The notes below the pieces were generated by a model. The model made no database searches, was not told the DNA's origin, and saw only the letters and a list, made by a program, of their open reading frames with translations. Positions 1 through 9,449 of a DNA stretch of 64,000 bases are shown piece after piece. The first letter of the stretch is position 1. Every line of letters begins with the position of its first letter. The stretch is from an uncultured Collinsella sp. GTDB lineage: Bacteria; Actinomycetota; Coriobacteriia; Coriobacteriales; Coriobacteriaceae. The stretch covers positions 1 through 64,000 of the forward strand of contig UQZU01000005.1 in assembly GCA_900545665.1 (NCBI GenBank), written 5' to 3'. The translations under genes and the position numbers were made by a program.

Positions 1-3000
1 GCATCCATATACTGCGCAAACTCAACCTCGATGCAATCGGTATAGGCATGGGCCGAAGCCACCTCGGGCGCCGCCGTCGACACCAAGCCGATGTTCACCT
101 CAGTCTGAATCGGCGGCACGCGCAGCCAAGCCGAACGCGCCTCCTCATACCCGTCCTTGGTCACGCGCACCTGATACCAGCCGGTCGGCGTATTCCAGTT
201 GTATGCACCGTCCGCACCCGTTGCAAGCGGATTGTCCTGCTCATACTCCTCGGCATCCCAACGCACCGCATTGGTACCGGCCGCATCGTCGGCGCTCCAC
301 AACTCAACCGTCGCGCCTTCAACCGTATTGGACAGCAGGCCCTCGTACACCACGCCCGCAGGGTCGGGTGCAGCCTTGGCAGCCACATTGCGATAACGCG
401 CCTCGAAGATCGACTGCATCTTCTCGTCCGAGATCAAGCCGTCCTTGTTGGCCTTGTAGACCTCGGCATCGGTCAGCTCGCCCCAGTTGACCGTAATACG
501 ATTCTGGCACGCGCGCTCCACCTGCTCGCAGGCAACATCGTAGGCGCATTCGGCATTGGTCAGCTTAATCGCGCGCTCCGAACCTACGCTGATCGAAGCC
601 GCGTCATAGGCAGCGCCCACCACGGTACCCGCCGAATCGGCCGTCAGCACGCCGGCGATTGTCATAATGGAGCCCACTGCCACATCGGTGCTGTCGTGGC
701 AGAGCTGGCGATACAGCAGATCCTCAAACGCACGCGCCTTCTCCATGGCGTCACGCAGCGCGTAAATGCACTTCCAATCGTCCTCGGTCTTCTCGGGCTT
801 GGCAAGCAAGCGCGTATGCTGAAGCTCATAGCCCTCGCGCTCGCCCTTCACCTTCTGCATGCGGACGTTCACGTTCTCCCAGTTCTTGCTGGCATCGTTC
901 ACGCCGTAAATGCCGGTAAAGATGCCGATACCCTGGGTCGCCGCGGGAAACGCCTGGCCGGCCGCCTTCCACGCATCGGTCTTAAAGACCTGTCCGAACA
1001 TCTCGCACTCGATCTTATAGCTCTTGAGCGAACGGATCGTGCGGATGAGCTTCATATGGGCGCTCACGTCGCCGTTGCGCTTCCAGGCCATGAGCCATCC
1101 GCGCACCTTGGAGTTGTTGAGGCTATGGACCACATTCCAGTTGTCGTACAGGTTGTCCAGAATGTCGCACTGCATGGCGATCGAGTTAAACAGAAGCGCC
1201 TGGTTCTTGTTGTTATTGGAGTTCTCGATAAACTCCGACTCGATATAGGCCGTCTGCTCGCCATCGGGCGCGGCGACCTTAAAGCCCTTGACGGTATCGT
1301 CGTCAGCCGCCTTGTAGCTCAGCGAGCTGCCGAGCGCCTGGCCCAAATCGTTAAACCCGCTCGTCGACTGGCCGTTGTACTCGCTGGCCTTAATGCCCGC
1401 ACACTTGTTGAGCGCCGCAGCGGTTGCGTCATTCCAGCTTCCGTATTGGTTGAGCTGTCCGATACCCATCGACTGGCCCACCAGATCCTCGGCCCGCTGG
1501 GCAATAAACTCCGCTCGCGATGCATGGTCGACGAGCTCCTTGATGGCGGCCGCATCCGCGGCGTCCGCGCCCTGGGCCGCCGCGAGTTCCTGATACCAAT
1601 CCTCGCTGGTGCCGTAAGCATCCTCAAAGATCATCTTGTCCACATTGACGCCATAGCTGTCGCCCTGCTGGGTCAGCAGCGCCGCCGACCCGCCGACCGC
1701 GGCCTTGAGCTCAGCCGCAAACTGCGCGGCCTCGTCGTTGCCAGCATCATCGCCCTCGCCGTCGCTGGCGGCAGGGGCGCGACGAGCCTTACGGGCAGCT
1801 CCACCTTGGGCTTCGTCCTCTTTACCGTCCTCGTCCTCCTCGGCAAACGCATCAGCGACCATCTGGTCAATCGCGTCGTTAAAGGCCTCGTCGACATCAT
1901 TAAACGAGTTATCCATCATATACTCGTGCCACTGCTGCACGGCATTCGAGAACTCCTGCTGGCGCTCCTCGGCCGCGGCGGAATGCTTTTTGGCCGAAGC
2001 GTTGGCATCAAAACTCAGCATGGTCATAAGCTGAGCATTGGAGATGCGGTAGGTCTGCGGCATAAAGATCTGCTCAAAGTTGCCGCAGTTCACATAGGTC
2101 GAGTCATTCGTCTTGTTAAACTCGTCGAGCAGCTTAAGGTAACCCTCGTCCACATACTCCGCCACATAGCGCACATGGGTGCCCTCGCGCGACTTTTGAG
2201 TCAGAGGAATCGTCACCGTCTTGCCATCCACGCAGTCCACGTACAGGTCGAGCGTGTCGGCGGCCTCTTCGTTTCCCACCTCGAGCGTGATATCGAACGT
2301 CCAGTAGGCGTTCTTCTTTTGCGGCAGATGGTGGAAGGTCCACAGACTCTTGCCGGTGTCCTTGCCGTCCTTGACCAGGCTTTGCGTACCGCCACGATAC
2401 GTCACATCAAAGTTCCAGACCGAAGCGCCCGGAACATAGCGCACATAATTGCGAGCCGTTACCTCGGCAGCAGCGGCGGCAGCAGCGGTCGAGCCCACGC
2501 GCGCTTCGAGCGTCACACGCTCGGCGGCAAGCGTATCCTGCGGCAGGTCGTATTCAATCTTGGCACGGCCGAGTTTATTGGTCTTGCCGGTGTACTTTGC
2601 GGCCGAGGCGCCCACGCCCACGGTAAGCTGCACGCTTTTTCCGGGCGCTGCGTATACGTAGGCCACATTGCCCAGTAGGCTGTGAACGTCGGTGCTGTCG
2701 ACCTCGATGCGCGATCCGCTAACCTCGAGTGTGGTGCTTCCCAGAGGCAACGTCACCTCGCCCAGCGTAATAAGCGGCGAGATGGCATAGATGCCCGCGG
2801 CCTTAGGCTTAAAGCGCACAAACACATCGGCGCCCATGCCCTTATTCATATTGAGAACGAGGCTGTCGCCCTCCCAAGTTGTGTCAGCCCACATGGCCTC
2901 GGAGCTGGCGCCGGCTTCGCGAGAGCCTGCGGACACATCCCCGACGGCATCCTTGGCCAGCGGAATCTCAATCTTGGCAGCCTGGCTGTCCTTGAGCTCG

Positions 3001-5480
3001 TAATGAATGCGCAGCTCGGTCTCCGCGCCAACAACCGCGGACGAATCAGCGATAACCGAGCCCGCCGTCAGCCCGCGCTCGGCACGATACGTCTCCACGT
3101 CAAACGTGGGGACGTCGAGCGTCACGTCGAGCTGTTTGCCATCCTCGATCTTCACCTGCTTTTGCGCGATATGCTTACCCACGGTCAGCCCTAGGCGGCT
3201 AAACGTGGAATAGCTCGTCGCTTGGATGTCGTAGCTCGTCTTGTTAAAGGCGACGATGGTGTACGAACCGGCCTTAAGGCGCGGCGTCTCGGCCTTCATG
3301 ATAGGCGTGGTGCCATCGTCTTCGTAACCCATCAGATAGGTGACGCCGTCGGCGACTAGCTTGCCGTCGGACGTACGGAACACCAGCACGCGGTTGGCGC
3401 CCTGGTAGTCGCCCTTGGTCGTGACCGTCGCCGTGCCCCAGGGCTTCAAGTCGATATCGACCTTGCCGGCCGAAGGCTTCACCGTCGCCGTCGCCCCACC
3501 CAGCTTGAGGCTGTCTTTGGGCTCGAGCGTTATCTCCAGATCCTGGTCCGCGTCGGCAATGGCCTGCGACACCACGAGCGCTGTACCCTGGATACGGTAG
3601 TCGTTTTCCTTGTCGCCCTTGGCAGGCTTAAGCGTCTTGCCGCCGCTCTTCACCGTCAGATCGATGTTATCGAGACTATCGAGCTCAATGCGTTCGGTCT
3701 TATCCTGGCCTGCGACCGGTTCGAGATAGGCCACATTGAGTTCAATCGCGCGCGAAGTCGGAATCTTGGTAAAGTCCTCAGCCTTAATCTCTCCGATATT
3801 CCATGTGCCCGTCATCTGGTCGCCCGGGCGCGCCAGCACCATGTCATAGTAACCGCTGAGCGAAATGCGCAGCGTTGCTGTCGTCTTGGAGAGAGCGTCC
3901 GCTGTAAAGCTGCCGTCATCGCCAACCGCCAGCGGCGTGGACTGCCCCGCCTGCACGAGTGTAGCCGTCGCGCTCTGGGGAAGTTTGCCCGTCACCTGGG
4001 CCGCCTCGCCCATCCACTCAAACGTGTAGGCAGGCTTCGAGGAATCGACGGAGTCCTTGCGATCGGCCACGGCATCGGCAAGCTTTTTGACCATCGAGGG
4101 GTTGCCAGCCGAATCGGTCGCATAGGCATAGATGGTCTGGCCTTCACTAAAGGGAATCGCATACGTTACGCCATCGATTGTCACGCGCTCATTATAGTCG
4201 CCCGGATAGCCCGCCTCACCAAACTGAAGATCGGGGTTCATCACGCGCAGGACAACGGCATTATGGTTCGTCTCGTTTCCGTATCTCGTGTTCTCAAAAG
4301 CTCCCCACTCTATCATTTCCACGCTTTTGGGTAGCACAATCTCTTTGCCGGCAATCGCAGGATCAAGAGAGGCGAACGCGTGCGCTCCGATATATTTGAC
4401 ACCGTCGCCGATCGTCACCGACGACACATGCGAGCACCCGTCAAAGGCATAGCGCTCAATCCGCTCCACCGTGCCCGGCACGTTGATCTGCGTAAAGGTG
4501 AGTACCGTTGTGTCCGAGACATAGAACTGCGGTACGCCGCAATTGGCGAAGGCACGATAGTCGATAGTCTTAACCGAAGGCGGCAGCGTTGCCACCACAT
4601 TGTCGTCAAGTTGTTCGCAGCCCTCAAAGGCCTGCTCGGGAATCGTGGTAAAGGCCGCGTTGTTGGGCCAGGTCACCGTGTGAAGTGTCTTGCTTCCGGT
4701 AAACGCATTCCAGCCCAGCTCCTCAACCGAATCGGGCAGTGCGATTTCCTTGATGCTGCTGCCGCCCAAACCGCCCACAGAGCGGATATGCGAATCGGGG
4801 GCGAAGGTGACCGATGTGAGAGCGGCGTTTCCCATGCCCCTAAGGCTTACGACATGCTTGCCGTCGATGGTCGAGGGCACCTCCAACGTGGTAATGCCCG
4901 CGTCGCCATACTCGATAGAAATTTCGTTGGTGAGGCTATCAATCGAGAAGTAGTACTGCGCGGGGGTCTGCTCGCCGGCCACGTAGCCATCGTCGTATTC
5001 GTCCTTTACGCCCGTGGCGCCCTTCGAGGTCATCCAGAGCCCAAGTTCCTCGTTCCAGGTTGCCTCGGCACCGGAAGCCTCCTCTTGCTTCTGCTGCTCG
5101 GCGAGTTCCTTGCCCTCGACAAGATCGGTGGCGAGCGTACCCGCAGGTGTGCTCTCGGTCTGTCCGGCGCCCGTCAGGCCCGCCGCCGATGCAATCTCGG
5201 AGGCCGGAGGCGTAGGGGTGTCACCGGCCTCGAGCGCTGTGGGGTCGGCAGCGCCGGCATCGGGCGCGGGGTCGGCGGAAGCAGAGTCTGACGTTTGGGC
5301 GTCAGCCGAATCGGCGGAAGCGGCGTCGTCCGCTTGGCCGTTATCCGTCTGCACAAAAGTGCCGTCGGTGTTGAGGGCCTCAGCAAACGCGCCCACAGGC
5401 AACGAACCCGTCACCATGGTGAAGGTCACCGCGGCAACCGCCAGCTGGCGACAAAGCGCTCGAACAGTAGTCCACCTCAT
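1..5480 (-). CDS. Giant leucine-rich-repeat surface protein, 3' end outside window
   Basis: The reading frame is open from an ATG at 5480 to the window edge (about 1,825 codons), so the C-terminus is missing. An AAAGGAA ribosome-binding site lies 6 bases before the start. The protein begins with a signal peptide (residues 1-34, ending VGAFAEA), then an Ala/Asp/Ser/Pro-rich linker to about residue 110. BspA-type LRR_5 repeats follow at about 185-395 (motifs such as SVEELGWNAF and VKYIGAHAFA). Next come several Ig/carboxypeptidase-regulatory-like beta modules, a helical Ala-rich part, and another carboxypeptidase-regulatory-like module near 1,710-1,800 (GATVELWSADD, YQVRVTKDGYEEA). BspA-like proteins are secreted adhesins; that role here is inference. 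No cell-wall anchor can be seen because the end is cut off. It shares an upstream palindrome with the next surface gene. Confidence 0.88.
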   Translation of the reverse strand, partial: MRWTTVRALCRQLAVAAVTFTMVTGSLPVGAFAEALNTDGTFVQTDNGQADDAASADSADAQTSDSASADPAPDAGAADPTALEAGDTPTPPASEIASAAGLTGAGQTESTPAGTLATDLVEGKELAEQQKQEEASGAEATWNEELGLWMTSKGATGVKDEYDDGYVAGEQTPAQYYFSIDSLTNEISIEYGDAGITTLEVPSTIDGKHVVSLRGMGNAALTSVTFAPDSHIRSVGGLGGSSIKEIALPDSVEELGWNAFTGSKTLHTVTWPNNAAFTTIPEQAFEGCEQLDDNVVATLPPSVKTIDYRAFANCGVPQFYVSDTTVLTFTQINVPGTVERIERYAFDGCSHVSSVTIGDGVKYIGAHAFASLDPAIAGKEIVLPKSVEMIEWGAFENTRYGNETNHNAVVLRVMNPDLQFGEAGYPGDYNERVTIDGVTYAIPFSEGQTIYAYATDSAGNPSMVKKLADAVADRKDSVDSSKPAYTFEWMGEAAQVTGKLPQSATATLVQAGQSTPLAVGDDGSFTADALSKTTATLRISLSGYYDMVLARPGDQMTGTWNIGEIKAEDFTKIPTSRAIELNVAYLEPVAGQDKTERIELDSLDNIDLTVKSGGKTLKPAKGDKENDYRIQGTALVVSQAIADADQDLEITLEPKDSLKLGGATATVKPSAGKVDIDLKPWGTATVTTKGDYQGANRVLVFRTSDGKLVADGVTYLMGYEDDGTTPIMKAETPRLKAGSYTIVAFNKTSYDIQATSYSTFSRLGLTVGKHIAQKQVKIEDGKQLDVTLDVPTFDVETYRAERGLTAGSVIADSSAVVGAETELRIHYELKDSQAAKIEIPLAKDAVGDVSAGSREAGASSEAMWADTTWEGDSLVLNMNKGMGADVFVRFKPKAAGIYAISPLITLGEVTLPLGSTTLEVSGSRIEVDSTDVHSLLGNVAYVYAAPGKSVQLTVGVGASAAKYTGKTNKLGRAKIEYDLPQDTLAAERVTLEARVGSTAAAAAAAEVTARNYVRYVPGASVWNFDVTYRGGTQSLVKDGKDTGKSLWTFHHLPQKKNAYWTFDITLEVGNEEAADTLDLYVDCVDGKTVTIPLTQKSREGTHVRYVAEYVDEGYLKLLDEFNKTNDSTYVNCGNFEQIFMPQTYRISNAQLMTMLSFDANASAKKHSAAAEERQQEFSNAVQQWHEYMMDNSFNDVDEAFNDAIDQMVADAFAEEDEDGKEDEAQGGAARKARRAPAASDGEGDDAGNDEAAQFAAELKAAVGGSAALLTQQGDSYGVNVDKMIFEDAYGTSEDWYQELAAAQGADAADAAAIKELVDHASRAEFIAQRAEDLVGQSMGIGQLNQYGSWNDATAAALNKCAGIKASEYNGQSTSGFNDLGQALGSSLSYKAADDDTVKGFKVAAPDGEQTAYIESEFIENSNNNKNQALLFNSIAMQCDILDNLYDNWNVVHSLNNSKVRGWLMAWKRNGDVSAHMKLIRTIRSLKSYKIECEMFGQVFKTDAWKAAGQAFPAATQGIGIFTGIYGVNDASKNWENVNVRMQKVKGEREGYELQHTRLLAKPEKTEDDWKCIYALRDAMEKARAFEDLLYRQLCHDSTDVAVGSIMTIAGVLTADSAGTVVGAAYDAASISVGSERAIKLTNAECAYDVACEQVERACQNRITVNWGELTDAEVYKANKDGLISDEKMQSIFEARYRNVAAKAAPDPAGVVYEGLLSNTVEGATVELWSADDAAGTNAVRWDAEEYEQDNPLATGADGAYNWNTPTGWYQVRVTKDGYEEARSAWLRVPPIQTEVNIGLVSTAAPEVASAHAYTDCIEVEFAQYMD

Positions 5481-5541
5481 GGTCGTTCCTTTCCTGCAAA
5501 CCAAAAGTCATCCAGCGTAATCGTCGTCCAAAAACAAAGCG

Positions 5542-5582
5542 AACGGTAGGTTCATATATACGAACCTACCGTTCTACCTGCG
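5542..5582 (-). promoter_or_regulatory. Palindromic operator candidate upstream of the LRR gene
   Basis: Perfect 12-base arms (AACGGTAGGTTC / GAACCTACCGTT) flank an 8-base AT spacer, followed at fixed distance by TCTACCTGCG. The same layout occurs at 7908-7946 upstream of the next surface gene: core arms TAGGTTC/GAACCTA, an 8-base spacer, and TCTACCTGCG at the same offset. In the gene's orientation the element lies 62-102 bases before the ATG. A regulator-binding site is inferred from this conservation. Confidence 0.6.
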
Positions 5583-5585
5583 CAA

Positions 5586-5620
5586 ACCACCACAAAGGGG
5601 ACAGGCACCTTTGCGGTGGT
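5586..5620. repeat. GGGGACAGG-type intergenic palindrome, copy 1
   Basis: Arms ACCACCACAAAGG (5586-5598) and CCTTTGCGGTGGT (5608-5620) enclose GGACAGGCA. It is the same family as the elements at 7838, 9450 and 41370. Confidence 0.75.
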
Positions 5621-5641
5621 CCTGGACTCGGCCGGTCGGTT

Positions 5642-5700
5642 TGTCTCGATCTGTAACAGTTAGAGGTCAAATTCCCCGCCTGGTGTTACAGATCGAGACA
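5642..5700. repeat. TGTTACAGAT inverted repeat, copy 1
   Basis: A perfect 17-base arm pair (5642-5658 and 5684-5700; TGTCTCGATCTGTAACA and its complement) surrounds a 25-base loop. A related copy follows at 5724-5780. Function is unknown; it could be a small palindromic repeat or a terminator-like hairpin. Confidence 0.7.
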
Positions 5701-5723
5701 TTAGATTGGCGGCCATTCGGTTC

Positions 5724-5780
5724 ATCTAAATCTGTAACATCTAGGGTCGTTTTGGGCAGTTTGGTGTTACAGATTGAGAT
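5724..5780. repeat. TGTTACAGAT inverted repeat, copy 2
   Basis: Arms 5724-5739 (ATCTAAATCTGTAACA) and 5765-5780 pair with one mismatch. The right arm is again preceded by TTGG, as copy 1 is by CTGG, so the two units are diverged duplicates. It ends 36 bases from the stop codon of the LATTG surface protein, so it may also help terminate that transcript. Confidence 0.65.
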
Positions 5781-5816
5781 TTTGCTGAGGCCGAGAACGA
5801 GAGCCGTCACCCAGCT

Positions 5817-7811
5817 CTAACGTTTGCGGCGCTTGGTCGCGGCGATGCCGGCGGCGGCAACGGTTGCGCCGGCGATACCCAGGGCGGTGACCGTCAATGC
5901 GGTGGTATCCCCCGTGGTAGCCAGGACAGCATCGCCCTTCTTGGCCTGCGTGGTTTTCTCAACCGTCTTGGTCGTGGCGGTTGTCGTGGCCGGCTTGGCC
6001 GCGGGTTTGGTCTCGGGCTTCACTTCGGGCTTGGTCTCGGGCTTAACCTCAGGCTGCGGTGTCGGCTTGGGATCCGGCGTAGGCTGCGAATCGGGAGTCG
6101 GCGTGGCTTCAGGCGTAAAGGTCAGATCGGTGTTGAGCCACAGGGTGTAGATCCAGCCGCTCTCGGGATCAACTACACTCGCTTCGCCCATCTGGTAGCC
6201 GCACTCCTGGCCGTTGATCACCAGCTTGGTGTCGGGCGTGAAGTAGAAGCCGCGCGCGGACTTGAGGTAGATACCGTAGCGATAGGTCACGCCGGGCTTA
6301 AAGACGTCGATGTGATTCGTGATGTTCTGATCCCAGAACATCTGAGAGTTCACTTCGCTGCCGTCGCTACCCGTCCAGTACTCACACTGAGGAAGGGAGC
6401 TGGAGCCCGTCGGAACATTCGCCGTAAAGACCGGCTTATCGCCCGCCTTGAAGGTGGTCGTGGCGCCGTTGATCTCTATAACGTCGATGGCACGCCATTC
6501 GTCGATTGGCTGCTCGCACAGCATATTGTCAGCATTGGGCGCAAAGACGCCGTTGTCGGTCTTGATGTGGTGCGCCCAACGACCGTTGACGTTCATATTG
6601 CAGTCATCGGCCACGGTATTGTCGCCCTTGAGCCTCAGCTCAACGGAGTACATGTAGAACTTGCCCTCCTCGAAGTGGTCAATCTTCTTCATGCCCGGCT
6701 TGTACTCTGCGGGATCGGAATACCAGAAGGCGACGGGTACCGACTCCCCGGATTCCATATTGAGCTCCATTTCCTCCCAGCACTCGTAGGCGATCTCGTA
6801 CTTGTCGGCATCGGCAGCGGGGATCGTCGCGGTCGCGCGCGGCGCCTCGCCGGGCGCGTAGTCGGTCTTCACGTCGTTGACGTCCAGGTTATGGAGGGCT
6901 TCGTTTTCTGACGCAACGAGCGTAATTTCGCTATTGATGGCGTAGCGGAGGTAATAATCGTACCTGGTTTCGTTGAGGATAGTCGAGCTGCCTTCATAGT
7001 CAGTTCCGGTATACTCCAGTGCCGTGCCAATATAGAGAGCCTCATTGCGCGCGAGTCGATACGAGCCGCCTGCCGCGCCACCCGTAAAGGTCAGCGTCAG
7101 CCTCATGTGATCGCCAACAGGCTCAAAGTGAGCCGTCACATCGGACATAGATGTGTCCTGGACTTCAGCCAGAGTGCCCGAAACAGCATCGGCCCGGTAG
7201 TACTTGGTTTCGACAAGTTCGCAGGGCGGCTCATCCGGCATGCCGCCCTCAACATCGGGAAAATCATAGGTATACGACTGGCCCTTTTCGAGTGTGACAT
7301 TGCTCGGAAGCGCGCAGTCCGTGTAGCGGGGAACCACGGTCGTATTGACCCTAACGTCGCTGCCGCCAACAACATCGGTCACACCGCAGGGCATGATGGC
7401 GTTGCTCGCTGGCATGGCGGCGTCGTCGTCGCCAGAAGCGTTTTGCCCAGCGAGCGCAGCACCGCTAGACTCATTGACGGCATCGGCTGGGATTGTCTGC
7501 TGAGGCTCAACGGTGACTTGCGCCGCCGGAGCAGCATCGGTTGCAGGCGCGGTCGAAGCAGCTGGTGCGGTCGTTGCAGCCGCATCCTCCGCAACCGCCG
7601 GCGTCACCGGAACCGCGGCAACCTCGTCCATCCCAGCGGCGGAATCGGCGCATTCCGTCGCCAGCGCCACGCTCGGCAGCAGCAACTGGCCGACCATAAG
7701 CGCGCACGCGCCAGCGCAAGCGATTTTGGCACCCACACAACGCCAGGTACCGTGAGCCAACGAGCAGGTACGCTCGCGCTGGGTTTGCTTTTCAAAGTGG
7801 CTTCCGTACAT
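5817..7811 (-). CDS. LATTG-anchored cell-surface protein
   Basis: The gene encodes 664 residues. The chosen ATG (MYGSHFEK) has AAGGAGG 6 bases upstream; a longer frame to 7919 has no such site and would cross a palindrome. There is an N-terminal secretory segment (about residues 28-52, ACALMVGQLLLPSVALA), then an Ala/Thr/Pro-rich stretch and a mostly beta extracellular region of no family I recognise. A Pro/Lys/Thr-rich wall-spanning linker (repeated PEVKPETK units) precedes a C-terminal sorting signal: LATTGD near residue 630, a hydrophobic helix and KRRKR. LAXTG signals are typical class E sortase substrates. Covalent wall attachment is therefore likely; the ligand is unknown. It lies beside the LRR gene and divergent from a membrane LuxR regulator. 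Confidence 0.85.
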   Translation of the reverse strand: MYGSHFEKQTQRERTCSLAHGTWRCVGAKIACAGACALMVGQLLLPSVALATECADSAAGMDEVAAVPVTPAVAEDAAATTAPAASTAPATDAAPAAQVTVEPQQTIPADAVNESSGAALAGQNASGDDDAAMPASNAIMPCGVTDVVGGSDVRVNTTVVPRYTDCALPSNVTLEKGQSYTYDFPDVEGGMPDEPPCELVETKYYRADAVSGTLAEVQDTSMSDVTAHFEPVGDHMRLTLTFTGGAAGGSYRLARNEALYIGTALEYTGTDYEGSSTILNETRYDYYLRYAINSEITLVASENEALHNLDVNDVKTDYAPGEAPRATATIPAADADKYEIAYECWEEMELNMESGESVPVAFWYSDPAEYKPGMKKIDHFEEGKFYMYSVELRLKGDNTVADDCNMNVNGRWAHHIKTDNGVFAPNADNMLCEQPIDEWRAIDVIEINGATTTFKAGDKPVFTANVPTGSSSLPQCEYWTGSDGSEVNSQMFWDQNITNHIDVFKPGVTYRYGIYLKSARGFYFTPDTKLVINGQECGYQMGEASVVDPESGWIYTLWLNTDLTFTPEATPTPDSQPTPDPKPTPQPEVKPETKPEVKPETKPAAKPATTTATTKTVEKTTQAKKGDAVLATTGDTTALTVTALGIAGATVAAAGIAATKRRKR

Positions 7812-7837
7812 AACGGCCTCCTTGGTCGTAGGGGCAT

Positions 7838-7872
7838 ACCACCGCAAAGGCGCCTGTCCCCTTTGCGGTGGT
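7838..7872. repeat. GGGGACAGG-type palindrome in a 5' leader, copy 2
   Basis: Arms ACCACCGCAAAGG (7838-7850) and CCTTTGCGGTGGT (7860-7872) are perfect complements. It lies 27 bases upstream of the LATTG protein start, so it is probably transcribed in that leader and could fold close to the ribosome-binding site. Confidence 0.7.
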
Positions 7873-7907
7873 TCCGTACCACCAAGATGCGCCAAATGAC
7901 TCCGTAC

Positions 7908-7946
7908 GCCTAGGTTCATAGATGCGAACCTAGGCCTCTACCTGCG
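7908..7946 (-). promoter_or_regulatory. Palindromic operator candidate upstream of the LATTG gene
   Basis: Perfect 10-base arms GCCTAGGTTC / GAACCTAGGC with an 8-base spacer, then TCTACCTGCG at 7937-7946. It matches the element at 5542-5582 in spacing and core. It sits about midway between the divergent starts at 7811 and 8038, so one bound protein could affect both genes. Confidence 0.6.
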
Positions 7947-8037
7947 GTTTAATTCAATATGATTTCGTTGTCGCCACACGCGTCCCAGGGACGCTACAAT
8001 CGAGGACACAATCATTCGTCCATCCAAAGGACCGTCC

Positions 8038-9444
8038 TTGAACCTGAGCAAGCCTAAAATCAACGCGCTTCTGGCACTCGCGCTCTTCACCTTCGCCTTC
8101 CTTGCCGCCGAGTTTCGATTCGACATCAATGTCGGGCTGCTCACCGGTGCCGAGCGTGTTGTGATTGCGCAGGGCTTCATCCTCGGCGCCAGCGTGATCG
8201 GCTTTATCGGATATGCGCCGCTGCTCGGGCTCGCACAGCGCAAAGGCCACTCACTGGCAGCCGCCAACGCCGCTGCCGTCCCTATCGTCATCGTGGGCCT
8301 GACCCAAATTCAGTTCCCTACGGCCCCGCTTGTGCTCGAGATTCTGGGCTGCGTGGGGTTCTTTGGACTCGGCCTGCTGGGTGCCGCAGCGCACCACGCC
8401 TTTTCATTGGCGTTCCAGGATGACCCCAAACTCGCCACCGGCGCGGGAGCGGCCTATGCTGCGGGCATCCTGATGCAGTTCGCCATCAACCTGCTCGATT
8501 GCGGCGGCATCGCAGAGCTCATCGTCCTTGGCACAGCGACTATCGCCATCTCCGTCCTCAGCGTCGTTCCCCAAAAGGCCGCCGAGAGCTCCAGCCCCGC
8601 CATCAGTCCCTTTGTTGAGCCCTCTCATGCCCTCGCCAAACAGGCATGCTGGAGCATCGCGCTCGTCATGATTCTTGCCTGCTTGTTCTCGACCCTCGAC
8701 AACGTGGTCACACTCTCCAACGCCCACGGCACCATTGCCGTGCAGACCTGGCCGCGCCTCTTTTTGGCGGCAAGCGGCCTTGCCGCCGGTCTTATCTTTG
8801 ACCTTGCCGAGCGCCGCTACATGGGACTTGTCATGCTCGGCATCGCCGTGCTCTCGACCATTTCCATCCTGGCCGTGGAGGCCGGCGCCGATCCCAACCT
8901 GGGCCTTGTCGTCTTTTACCTGAGCTCGGGCTTTTTTGTCACGTTCTTTACCGCCACCTTTACGCAGCTGGCACCGTGCATGCGCGCGCCCGCCTTATGG
9001 GCTGGCATGGGTCGCGCGGCCAACAACGTATGCGCGTTCACCACATCGGGTATCTCGCTGGCGCTCGTGACCTCGGACAATGTTGCTCTCATCATGATCG
9101 GTGCGCTCGTTTTGCTCGTCGCCGCCTGCGCGGCATTCGTGGCAGCCGGCTTGTTCCGCCTACCCCAAACCGAGCAGGAGCGCGAGCGCGAGCAGCTGGC
9201 AGAAGAAGCACTCGCCGCCCCCACCATCGAGGAGCAGCGCCAGGCCTTCATCGCCAACCACGCTCTCACCCCGCGCGAAGTCGACGTGCTCATGGCCGTA
9301 ACCCAGGACGAACGCCCGCTCAAGCAGGTCGCCGAGGAGCTCGGTATCTCGATGCGCATGGTCCAGCGCCACCTGAGCTCCATCTACCAAAAGACCGACA
9401 CGCAGACGCGCGCTGGTCTCACCAAGGCCTTCCCCTCCGCCTAA
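8038..9444 (+). CDS. Membrane-anchored LuxR-family regulator with MFS-like sensor
   Basis: The gene encodes 468 residues from a TTG start with AAAGGA 6 bases upstream. Residues about 8-375 form around ten to twelve hydrophobic helices resembling a major-facilitator transporter. After an acidic Glu/Arg linker (EQEREREQLAEEALAA), residues about 405-468 are a LuxR/GerE helix-turn-helix (LTPREVDVLM, VAEELGISMRMVQRHLSSIY). Fusions of this kind are expanded in Coriobacteriia and are thought to sense ligands at the membrane. The conserved palindrome between it and the LATTG protein gene makes that gene, and the LRR gene with the same element, the likely targets; this is inference. The closing palindrome at 9450-9488 may terminate it. 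Confidence 0.85.
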   Translation: MNLSKPKINALLALALFTFAFLAAEFRFDINVGLLTGAERVVIAQGFILGASVIGFIGYAPLLGLAQRKGHSLAAANAAAVPIVIVGLTQIQFPTAPLVLEILGCVGFFGLGLLGAAAHHAFSLAFQDDPKLATGAGAAYAAGILMQFAINLLDCGGIAELIVLGTATIAISVLSVVPQKAAESSSPAISPFVEPSHALAKQACWSIALVMILACLFSTLDNVVTLSNAHGTIAVQTWPRLFLAASGLAAGLIFDLAERRYMGLVMLGIAVLSTISILAVEAGADPNLGLVVFYLSSGFFVTFFTATFTQLAPCMRAPALWAGMGRAANNVCAFTTSGISLALVTSDNVALIMIGALVLLVAACAAFVAAGLFRLPQTEQEREREQLAEEALAAPTIEEQRQAFIANHALTPREVDVLMAVTQDERPLKQVAEELGISMRMVQRHLSSIYQKTDTQTRAGLTKAFPSA

Positions 9445-9449
9445 AACAA

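Larger units (their letters stand above)
5481..5816. other. Intergenic region between two surface-protein genes
   Basis: This 336-base gap contains no credible gene. From left to right it holds the 5' region of the LRR gene with its palindromic operator candidate (5542-5582), a GGGGACAGG-type palindrome (5586-5620), and two consecutive inverted repeats with TGTTACAGAT arms (5642-5700 and 5724-5780). Confidence 0.8.

Noticed and set aside
48..2678. Very long plus-strand open frame opposite the LRR protein gene
   Set aside because: The antisense frame is open only because of GC-rich codon bias. The translation is Arg/His/Leu-rich with no domain, while the minus-strand frame has a signal peptide, LRR repeats and a ribosome-binding site.
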